Of a stretch of DNA of 5,098 nucleotides, positions 1 to 5,098 are shown piece after piece (the first letter of the stretch is position 1; each line of letters starts with the position of its first letter). Both the position numbers and the translations under genes were made by a program. A model generated the notes under the pieces. The model was not told the DNA's origin, ran no database searches, and was given only the letters and a program-made list of their open reading frames with translations. Origin of the DNA: Flavobacteriales bacterium (lineage in GTDB: Bacteria; Bacteroidota; Bacteroidia; Flavobacteriales_F; PHOS-HE28). The DNA is taken from contig JALOLX010000140.1 in the NCBI GenBank assembly GCA_025455765.1, positions 1 through 5,098 on the forward strand, given 5' to 3'.

Positions 1-1242
1 CACCTCGCCGAGCACCTCATCGGTTCCGAGATCATCAAGATCGGCGGCCAGCTCAATGCCCGTATCGCCGCGGGGGAGAAGATCGCCAACCTCACCATCG
101 GCGACTTCGATCCCAAGGTGTTCCCGCTGCCGGAAGCATATGTGAACGAGATCATCACGGCCTACCGCGAAGGGCACACCAACTACCCTCAGGCCAACGG
201 CATGGAGGTGTTGCGTGCAGAGGTGGCGCGTACCATCGGTCGTATGCAGGGCCTGGCCTACGACAAGAACGAAGTGCTCATCGCCAGCGGTGGCAGACCC
301 TTGATCTATGCGGCCTTCCGTACCATCGTGGATGCGCAGGACAAGGTGGTGTTCCCCATCCCCAGCTGGAACAACAACCACTACACCTTCCTGAACAGTG
401 CGCAGCAAGTGGCAGTGCCTACTTCTGCCGAGAACCGCTTCCTACCCACTTCGGAGGACCTGCGACCACACCTCGCCGATGCATCCTTGCTCGCGGTGTG
501 CTCTCCGCTGAACCCCACGGGCACCTCGTTCACTGCTGATCAGCTCGCGGCCATCTGCGACCTGGTACTGGAGGAGAACGCCCGCCGCGTCGGCCGCAAG
601 CCGCTCTACCTGCTCTACGATCAGATCTACTCCGCACTCACGCTCGGCGACACCGTGCATGTGGATCCCGTTTCGCTGCGTCCGGAAATGCGGCCCTACA
701 CCATCTTCATCGATGGCGTATCGAAGGCCTTCGCGGCCACGGGCGTGCGGGTGGGCTGGGCCTTCGGGCCTGAGCGTATCATGCAACGCATGCACTCGCT
801 ATTGGGCCACATCGGTGCGTGGGCGCCTAAGCCGGAACAGATCGCCACCGCGCGCTTGCTGAAGCAGGATGCCGTGGTGGACAACATCATCGCGGGTCAC
901 CTGACGCAGATCAGCGAGCGGGTGGATGCCTTATACGCCGGTTTCCAAGCGCTGAAGGCCGAAGGGTTGCCGGTGGATGCGATCCCCGCCGAGGGTGCGA
1001 TGTACCTCACGGTGAAGATCGATCTACAGGGCCGCACCTTACAGGATGGGACCGTGCTGGGCGATGCCGAGGATGTGGCGATGTTCCTCATCCGCACGGC
1101 CAACGTGGGCCTGGTACCGTTCTATGCCTTTGGTGCCGACCGTAGCGACCCGTGGTGCCGCATCTCGGTGGGCACCTTGCGCATGGACGAGGTGCCGATG
1201 ATCTTCGCAAACCTGCGGAAGGCCTTGGCGCTGTTGGCGTAA
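1..1242 (+). CDS. Class I/II PLP-dependent aminotransferase (5' end cut by window)
   Basis: Fold-type I aminotransferase that moves an amino group between an amino acid and a 2-oxo acid using pyridoxal phosphate; expected to be cytosolic. The open frame runs from base 1 to a TAA at 1240-1242, giving 413 visible residues; the true start lies upstream, probably only a short way, since the visible N-terminus already reads HLAEHLIGSEIIKIG. Landmarks in visible numbering: PSWNNNHY with the ring-stacking Trp near 123; NPTG at 171-174; YDQIY with Asp207 (pairs with the pyridine nitrogen) and Tyr210; the PLP lysine Lys242 in SKAFAATGVRVGW (codon 724-726), followed by phosphate-binding Arg250; and CRISVGT with Arg387, the expected carboxylate-binding arginine. 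Roles are assigned by analogy with aspartate aminotransferase. All catalytic positions are intact. The substrate cannot be read from sequence: aspartate/aromatic-type is plausible. Family confidence is high, specificity low. The GTG at 118 is internal, because homologous-looking sequence continues upstream of it. Confidence 0.93.
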   Translation, partial: HLAEHLIGSEIIKIGGQLNARIAAGEKIANLTIGDFDPKVFPLPEAYVNEIITAYREGHTNYPQANGMEVLRAEVARTIGRMQGLAYDKNEVLIASGGRPLIYAAFRTIVDAQDKVVFPIPSWNNNHYTFLNSAQQVAVPTSAENRFLPTSEDLRPHLADASLLAVCSPLNPTGTSFTADQLAAICDLVLEENARRVGRKPLYLLYDQIYSALTLGDTVHVDPVSLRPEMRPYTIFIDGVSKAFAATGVRVGWAFGPERIMQRMHSLLGHIGAWAPKPEQIATARLLKQDAVVDNIIAGHLTQISERVDALYAGFQALKAEGLPVDAIPAEGAMYLTVKIDLQGRTLQDGTVLGDAEDVAMFLIRTANVGLVPFYAFGADRSDPWCRISVGTLRMDEVPMIFANLRKALALLA

Positions 1243-1302
1243 GGGAGAAGCGCTGCAGCGTGTAGGTCCTTCGTCCTCCACCATTTCGGCCTTTACCAGC
1301 GC

Positions 1303-1328
1303 GCCGCTCTGCCGCTTTTTTCAGCGGC
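1303..1328 (+). repeat. Small inverted repeat with duplicated left arm after the aminotransferase gene
   Basis: GCCGCT at 1311-1316 pairs perfectly with AGCGGC at 1323-1328 across a 6-base loop that is nearly all T. The same GCCGCT also occurs at 1303-1308, so the right arm has two possible partners. It lies 61 bases after the aminotransferase stop and could be a weak 3'-end hairpin for that transcript. The T run sits in the loop rather than after the stem, which is not the layout of a classical intrinsic terminator. Function is unproven. Confidence 0.3.
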
Positions 1329-1354
1329 CTATCCGATGGATGCACGCAACCAAC

Positions 1355-1387
1355 GCCGTTGTGAGCCGTCTTTACATGTACAACGGC
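1355..1387 (+). promoter_or_regulatory. 8-bp inverted repeat just upstream of the T9SS cargo gene (possible operator or leader hairpin)
   Basis: GCCGTTGT at 1355-1362 and ACAACGGC at 1380-1387 are exact reverse complements, separated by 17 bases; the right arm ends 14 bases before the chosen ATG at 1402. A further CAACG at 1351-1355 also pairs with CGTTG at 1357-1361, and TACATGTA (1373-1380) is itself palindromic. The position suits a regulator binding site or a 5'-leader hairpin. No convincing Bacteroidota promoter (TTTG and TAnnTTTG boxes at the usual spacing) was found around it, so a regulatory role is inference only. Confidence 0.3.
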
Positions 1388-1401
1388 CCAACTTTTCCTC
1401 G

Positions 1402-2952
1402 ATGCATATCCATCGGTACGAGTTCCTGCTCTTGCCATTGTTGGTTGCTGGCTCAAGTACAGCACAGACCATAGGCAACTATGTCTATTCGCCAGGGTTC
1501 GGCCCGCAGCATGCACTGGAAAGGCCCGGTGGGACAACGTTGTTGATGTTCGAGAACTTCAACTGGCCAGACTCCAGTACGATCGAGTTGGTCTGGACGG
1601 ATGAGTTTCAGAACATCACTCAAGCCGCCGCCTTCAGGATACCTGGCGGCTCATCCAGGGTGCATGACATGATCAGTGTGAATGACGGATGTCTCCTTGC
1701 AGCAGGTTACGCCACTCCGCCGCACATCACCCGTGTGAATGCGAACGGTGTGGTGGTCTGGTCCAAACGGTTGATGAATGAGGAACCCTTGTTCAACGCT
1801 CAATACGCGTTGCACACTGCTACGCGCGAGGGCGATGGGTCCACGCTGTACGCTTTTGCGGACGATTTTTCCACGAACACGATCATCCGCTCCGATCTGG
1901 ATGGCAACGGCTCCGCTATTTCAGGGGTGCGGTCCACCGCAGGCCTGGGCTTCACGCATCGGATATCTGGCGTCGTGGATACGGATGATCCAGCGAAGGA
2001 TCTGCTCTTCGGCGGTTCGGCGTTCGATCCCACCGACCAGGGCGAAGCGAAGGTCATGGTGGCGGAGTTCACTACCGAAGGCTGCACATGGATGAAGCAC
2101 TACAACATGGAGCCCTTTGTTGGGGCCCTGCAATTCGAGGAGATGTGGGCCATGCGGCGTCTGACCGACGGGAATTATGTGTGCGGAGGTTACGCTACGG
2201 ATGTACCGTTGGGCACTTGGCATGGCTTTGTGATGAAGTTGAACAGTGAAGGTGATGTGCTTTGGGCGCGTACCATCGAAGATCCGGTCCACCTCCGCTT
2301 CGGCGTGCGCGACATCTACGAAATGCCTGATGGTGGCCTGCTCGTCGCGGGTGACAATAGCGATAGTGCGGACGTCTCCAATACCATCGTCTCCGGGCTT
2401 TCTCCGACGGGTGAACTGCTCTGGTCGAGCCGGTATACCGGATTGGATCCCTTGAACGCCTTGTTCTTTACGTCCTTGGCGGATGAGTCGAGCGGTATGC
2501 GGCTACTCGGTCAAGGAAGATCGGTGATGCTCGATCCAACCGGGAACGGTTGCGACTTTGTCCCGTTCCCGACGTTGGAAGGTTCTTTCTTCGAGCCTCC
2601 TGTGACCTCGATTGTGCGCATCAATTCCCCGTTCAAGCCTCAGTTCGTGGGTCAACAGGTGGAGTCACGTGTGCCACAGATGTCCATCACGCTGGATTGC
2701 TTGTATAGCGCGAACTCCGTGGATGAGTTGAACACCACAGCGCCAGCCCACCCTTACCCGGTGCCGACCGACGATATGGTCTGGCTCCCGGATGTGAAGC
2801 AGGGTGATCGGATCATCGTACGCGATGCACTCGGTGCGCTGGTGCTTCAAACGCGCTATGATGTAGGCATCAGTCTGAAAGACCGACCTGCTGGTGCGTA
2901 TTTCGTGGAGAACCTATCAACTGGTACGAAACGGGTGGTGCTAAGACGATGA
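1402..2952 (+). CDS. Secreted beta-propeller-like protein with T9SS C-terminal sorting domain
   Basis: Predicted extracellular or cell-surface protein of 516 residues exported by Sec and then by the type IX secretion system. I chose ATG 1402 because it puts a signal peptide at the very N-terminus: MHIHRYEF, a Leu-rich core, then likely cleavage after Ser-Thr-Ala at residue 21. The in-frame ATG at 1336 would place 22 polar residues ahead of it. No Shine-Dalgarno sequence precedes 1402, which is normal in Bacteroidota. Residues about 29-390 hold roughly seven degenerate repeats of about 40-55 residues (pattern: DG-x-LL-x-x-GYA, then N-x-x-G-x-VLW), suggesting a beta-propeller. Residues about 449-516 form the sorting domain: YPVPTDD, then GDRIIVRDALGALVLQ, then RPAGAYFVEN, ending KRVVLRR; the type A tail is normally cut off at the outer membrane. 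No catalytic motif is recognised, so ligand and function are unknown; adhesion or carbohydrate/protein binding are guesses. Its GC content appears lower than that of the flanking genes. Confidence 0.88.
   Translation: MHIHRYEFLLLPLLVAGSSTAQTIGNYVYSPGFGPQHALERPGGTTLLMFENFNWPDSSTIELVWTDEFQNITQAAAFRIPGGSSRVHDMISVNDGCLLAAGYATPPHITRVNANGVVVWSKRLMNEEPLFNAQYALHTATREGDGSTLYAFADDFSTNTIIRSDLDGNGSAISGVRSTAGLGFTHRISGVVDTDDPAKDLLFGGSAFDPTDQGEAKVMVAEFTTEGCTWMKHYNMEPFVGALQFEEMWAMRRLTDGNYVCGGYATDVPLGTWHGFVMKLNSEGDVLWARTIEDPVHLRFGVRDIYEMPDGGLLVAGDNSDSADVSNTIVSGLSPTGELLWSSRYTGLDPLNALFFTSLADESSGMRLLGQGRSVMLDPTGNGCDFVPFPTLEGSFFEPPVTSIVRINSPFKPQFVGQQVESRVPQMSITLDCLYSANSVDELNTTAPAHPYPVPTDDMVWLPDVKQGDRIIVRDALGALVLQTRYDVGISLKDRPAGAYFVENLSTGTKRVVLRR
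1486..2571 (+). repeat. About seven degenerate propeller-type protein repeats within the T9SS cargo
   Basis: Reading the protein from ATG 1402, similar units occur near residues 29-82, 89-124, 135-177, 188-235, 250-292, 304-345 and 349-390. The clearest are units 2, 5 and 6: NDGCLLAAGYA then NANGVVVWSKRL; TDGNYVCGGYA then NSEGDVLWARTI; and PDGGLLVAG then SPTGELLWSSRY. Units 1, 3, 4 and 7 are weaker and were placed by spacing plus partial matches (for example DLDGNGSAISGV and DLLFGGSAF). Seven units of this length would fit one seven-bladed propeller. The repeat is visible at protein level only; the DNA has diverged. Confidence 0.6.
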
Positions 2953-2965
2953 ACCCGTGAGGTGC

Positions 2966-3466
2966 TCAACGCCGCACCGCATAGATCCACTCATCCTCCA
3001 CCCGGCCGTTCTTCACCAGCGTGCCGATGAGCTTCGCTTCCAAGGTGAAGCCAGCCTTTTCCAGCGCTTTCTGCGAAGCGACATTGCGGCCGAACGGTGT
3101 GGCAACAATGCGCATCACGTTCGGGAAGGTCGCGAAGCCCTGCGGCACGAGCTGCCGGATCGCTTCGGTCATGATGCCCTTTCCGCGGTGCGCTGCCGCC
3201 AGCCAGTAACCAAGCTCCATGTTGCAGCGCCAGAGGTCCACCTTCGGATGCAGGCCGATGGCACCCACACATTCGCCGGCCACCTCGATGCAACGGCGCA
3301 AAGGAACGGGCTGCATCGCTTCCTCGAGGAAGGCACGGGCGTGCGCTTCAGTGTATGGGTGCGGAATGGGATCCGTGAGGTTGGCCGCCACGGTAGGGTC
3401 GTTGGTATGCATCACAAAGGCGGTCGGGGCATCGGTGCGGAAGGGGCGGAGGGAGAAATGAAGCAT
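2966..3466 (-). CDS. GNAT family N-acetyltransferase, RimJ/RimL type
   Basis: Cytosolic acetyltransferase of 166 residues, a normal length for a single-domain GNAT, transferring acetyl from acetyl-CoA to an amine; RimJ/RimL relatives act on ribosomal-protein N-termini, other proteins, or small molecules. Visible motifs: N-terminal strand LRPFRTDA (residues 6-13); ELGYWLA at 84-90; the acetyl-CoA pyrophosphate loop HRGKGIMTEA at 93-102, fitting R/Q-x-x-G-x-G/A; and N-x-x-S-x-x-x-L-E-K-x-G-F at 128-140, typical of this branch; the end VEDEWIYAVRR also matches the family style. The start ATG (3464-3466) is the first possible one, as an in-frame TAG lies three codons upstream (3476-3478), and no clear ribosome-binding site is seen. 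Its 3' end faces the T9SS cargo gene, with 13 bases between the stops. Only 29 bases separate its start from the upstream hairpin. Fold assignment is firm; the substrate is unknown. Confidence 0.9.
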   Translation of the reverse strand: MLHFSLRPFRTDAPTAFVMHTNDPTVAANLTDPIPHPYTEAHARAFLEEAMQPVPLRRCIEVAGECVGAIGLHPKVDLWRCNMELGYWLAAAHRGKGIMTEAIRQLVPQGFATFPNVMRIVATPFGRNVASQKALEKAGFTLEAKLIGTLVKNGRVEDEWIYAVRR

Positions 3467-3495
3467 GCCACTTAGCTAGAGGACGTGTAACAACA

Positions 3496-3526
3496 CGAAG
3501 CCCCGACCAGGGTGGTCGGGGCTTCG
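3496..3526 (-). terminator. Strong hairpin, probable terminator of the prolyl oligopeptidase gene
   Basis: Positions 3496-3509 and 3513-3526 are perfect reverse complements: a 14-bp GC-rich stem (core GAAGCCCCGACCA) with a 3-base loop. It starts 21 bases past the peptidase stop on the minus strand and is followed there by TGTTGTT, a short T-rich stretch. On the plus strand no T run follows, so the minus direction is preferred. The tail is weaker than in a textbook terminator. The acetyltransferase gene begins 29 bases further on in the same direction, so some read-through or a very compact promoter would be needed to express it. Confidence 0.75.
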
Positions 3527-3547
3527 CAGGTGTGAAGTGACGGTCCG

Positions 3548-5098
3548 TTACTTCCCGAACTTCGGCGTCACCCCCACATTGTGGAAGAAGAACGCGTACT
3601 TGTCCGCCTGCTCAGCGATGATCTTGCTGGTGGGCTTGCCAGCACCGTGTCCGGCCTGCGTTTCCACGCGGATCATCACCGGTGCGTCACCCTGTTGAGC
3701 GGGTTGCAACGCACTGATGAACTTGAAGCTGTGCGCGGGCACCACGCGGTCGTCGTGGTCGGCGGTCATCACCATGGTGGCCGGGTACTTCGCGGGCTTC
3801 ACGTTGTGCAAGGGGCTGTAGGCCTTCAGGTAGGCGAACTCCTCGGGGCTGGTCTCTGCATTGCCATATTCCGGCGTCCATCCGAAGCCGGCGGTGAACT
3901 TCTGGAAGCGGAGCATGTCCAGCACGCCCACCTCGGGGAAGCACACACCGAACAGGTCGGGGCGTTGCGTCATCACGGCGCCCACGAGCAGACCGCCGTT
4001 GCTGCCACCGTTGATGCCCAGGTGCGGGGTGTCGGTCCACTTCTCGGCGATCAGGTATTCCGCCGCAGCGATGAAGTCATCGAAGACGTTCTGCTTCTTC
4101 TCCTTCATGCCGGCCTTGTGCCAGTCTTCGCCGTACTCGCCACCGCCGCGCAGGTTGGCCAGCGCGAACACACCGCCCTGTTCCAGCAGCAGCATGCGGC
4201 TGGTGCTGAAGCTGGGCGTAAGGCTGATGTTGAAGCCGCCGTATGCGTAGAGCAGGGTGGGGTTCTTGCCGGTCTTCTCCACGCCCTTTTTGTGTACGAT
4301 GAACATGGGCACTTTGGTGCCGTCCTTGCTGGTGTAGAACACCTGCTCGGTCACAAAGTCGCTCGGGTCGAATTTCAGCTCGGGGCGGAACCACACTTCG
4401 CTCTTGCCGGTTGCATAGTCGTATTTGTAGATGCTGCCGGGATCGGTGAAGCTGGTGAAGCTGTAGAAGCTGAAGGTGTCCCCGCGCTTGCCGCCAAAGC
4501 CGCCCGCGCTGCCGATGTCGGGTAGTGCGATCTCCTGCTTGTCGCTGCCGTCCAGCTTCATGCGGTAGAAGCGGCTGGTGGCGTCCTTGAGGTATTCTGC
4601 GAAGAGCAGACCACCACCGGTGCTCACGCCCTGCAGTAGTTCCGGGGCCTGGGGGATGATGTCCTTCCAGTTCTCCTTGGCCGGGTTCTTCGGGTCCACT
4701 TCCACCAGGCGGTAGTTGGGCGCGTCCACCTCGGTCATCACCAAGAATTTACCGGTGGCGGGCACGAAGTCGATGATGCTGGTCTTGTGGTCGAAGCCGG
4801 TCTGCAGGGGCACCCATTTGGTGCTGGGTGTGGGGATGCCGCCCGTGCGCAGGTCGTGGAAGTACATCTCGTAGCCATCGGTGCCCGTGCTTACGTACAG
4901 CGTAGCGAACTCCTCACCCTCGGTGACGCCGGCGCCTACATAGAGGTCGCCGTTCACCTTGTTCTCCCACACCAGCACGTCCTTCTCCTGGGGGTCACCC
5001 AGCTTGTGGTAGTAGACTTTCTGGAACTTGCTGGCGGCGCTCAGTTCGGTGCCCTTGGCCGGGGTGGGGTAGCGGCTGTAGAAGAAGCCGTCCTTGTA
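3548..5098 (-). CDS. Prolyl oligopeptidase, serine peptidase family S9A (5' end cut by window)
   Basis: Post-proline-cleaving endopeptidase acting on short peptides; bacterial forms are cytosolic or periplasmic. The frame is open from base 5098 to a TAA at 3548-3550, giving 516 visible residues that begin YKDGFFYSRYPTPAKG; by comparison with the roughly 710-residue porcine enzyme about 185-190 N-terminal residues are missing, so any signal peptide is unseen. Residues 1 to about 230 are the gating beta-propeller, the rest the alpha/beta-hydrolase domain. Visible catalytic set: Ser366 in GGSNGG (codon 4001-4003), Asp449 in HDDRVVP, and His484 in AGHGAGKP (codon 3647-3649). Also intact are Tyr286 in AYGGFN (oxyanion hole, porcine Tyr473), Trp407 in GFGWTPE (porcine Trp595, stacks on substrate proline) and the substrate-binding Arg451. 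Spacing between these residues closely matches the porcine enzyme, so the peptidase should be active. The GTG at 4976-4978 is internal, not a start. A strong hairpin follows the stop codon. Confidence 0.96.
   Translation of the reverse strand, partial: YKDGFFYSRYPTPAKGTELSAASKFQKVYYHKLGDPQEKDVLVWENKVNGDLYVGAGVTEGEEFATLYVSTGTDGYEMYFHDLRTGGIPTPSTKWVPLQTGFDHKTSIIDFVPATGKFLVMTEVDAPNYRLVEVDPKNPAKENWKDIIPQAPELLQGVSTGGGLLFAEYLKDATSRFYRMKLDGSDKQEIALPDIGSAGGFGGKRGDTFSFYSFTSFTDPGSIYKYDYATGKSEVWFRPELKFDPSDFVTEQVFYTSKDGTKVPMFIVHKKGVEKTGKNPTLLYAYGGFNISLTPSFSTSRMLLLEQGGVFALANLRGGGEYGEDWHKAGMKEKKQNVFDDFIAAAEYLIAEKWTDTPHLGINGGSNGGLLVGAVMTQRPDLFGVCFPEVGVLDMLRFQKFTAGFGWTPEYGNAETSPEEFAYLKAYSPLHNVKPAKYPATMVMTADHDDRVVPAHSFKFISALQPAQQGDAPVMIRVETQAGHGAGKPTSKIIAEQADKYAFFFHNVGVTPKFGK

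Noticed and set aside
442..795. A 117-codon minus-strand open frame inside the aminotransferase
   Set aside because: It is antisense to the NPTG-to-PLP-lysine core of the aminotransferase and shows no domain.
1251..1260. Ten-base palindrome CGCTGCAGCG just after the aminotransferase stop
   Set aside because: It has no room for a loop unless the stem shrinks to about 3 bp, and short GC-rich palindromes are common by chance.
1336..1401. Upstream in-frame ATG as the start of the T9SS cargo
   Set aside because: It would add 22 polar, charged residues before a well-formed signal peptide and would run translation through the inverted repeat; ATG 1402 fits an exported protein better.
1088..1537. 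A 149-codon minus-strand open frame spanning the aminotransferase end, the gap and the cargo start
   Set aside because: It overlaps two well-supported genes and its Arg/Pro/Gly-rich translation looks like an antisense artefact, not a protein.
2957..2982. Imperfect hairpin (TGAGGTGC with GCACCGCA, one mismatch) over the acetyltransferase stop
   Set aside because: The uninterrupted stem is only 5 bp, it has an 8-base loop, and no T run follows on either strand, so a terminator call is not supported.
2957..3475. A 172-codon open frame on the plus strand over the acetyltransferase
   Set aside because: The minus strand encodes a clear GNAT protein with conserved motifs. The plus-strand translation has no recognisable domain and no signal of its own.
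3581..4525. A 314-codon open frame on the plus strand inside the prolyl oligopeptidase gene
   Set aside because: It is exactly antisense to the hydrolase domain, with its full catalytic set. Its translation is rich in Val, Ala, Gly and His and shows no domain, as expected for a shadow frame in GC-rich coding DNA.
1..5098. Possible undescribed multi-gene system (defence, mobile or biosynthetic)
   Set aside because: Three of the four genes are well-known single enzymes on divergent or separated transcripts, with no mobile-element ends, no tRNA or att sites, no repeat array and no shared pathway. Nothing supports a novel system.

Overview
The window looks like ordinary chromosome from a fairly GC-rich member of the Bacteroidota. 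Three things point there: a secreted protein with a type IX secretion (T9SS) C-terminal sorting domain, a secretion system confined to the Bacteroidetes group; start codons without clear Shine-Dalgarno sequences; and an aminotransferase and a prolyl oligopeptidase that read like Bacteroidota versions. The species cannot be named from this sequence; an uncultivated Flavobacteriales-like lineage is a guess.

Layout: (1) positions 1-1242, plus strand, the 3' part of a class I/II PLP-dependent aminotransferase, open at the left edge. (2) 1243-1401, a 159-base gap with two small inverted repeats and no convincing promoter. (3) 1402-2952, plus strand, a secreted protein of 516 residues: signal peptide, about seven degenerate beta-propeller-type repeats, and a T9SS sorting domain. 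(4) 2966-3466, minus strand, a small RimJ/RimL-type GNAT acetyltransferase, convergent with gene 3 across a 13-base gap. (5) 3467-3547, a gap holding a perfect 14-bp hairpin, most likely the terminator of the last gene. (6) 3548-5098, minus strand, the C-terminal three quarters of a prolyl oligopeptidase (family S9A), open at the right edge.

The four genes do not form a visible pathway. Aminotransferase, acetyltransferase and peptidase are common housekeeping or accessory functions, and the T9SS cargo is the lineage-specific part. The peptidase and the acetyltransferase lie on the same strand but are separated by the hairpin, so they are probably not a simple operon. I found no RNA gene, mobile element, CRISPR array or defence system, and no evidence of a new multi-gene system. 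The most worthwhile item is the sevenfold repeat structure of the T9SS cargo.
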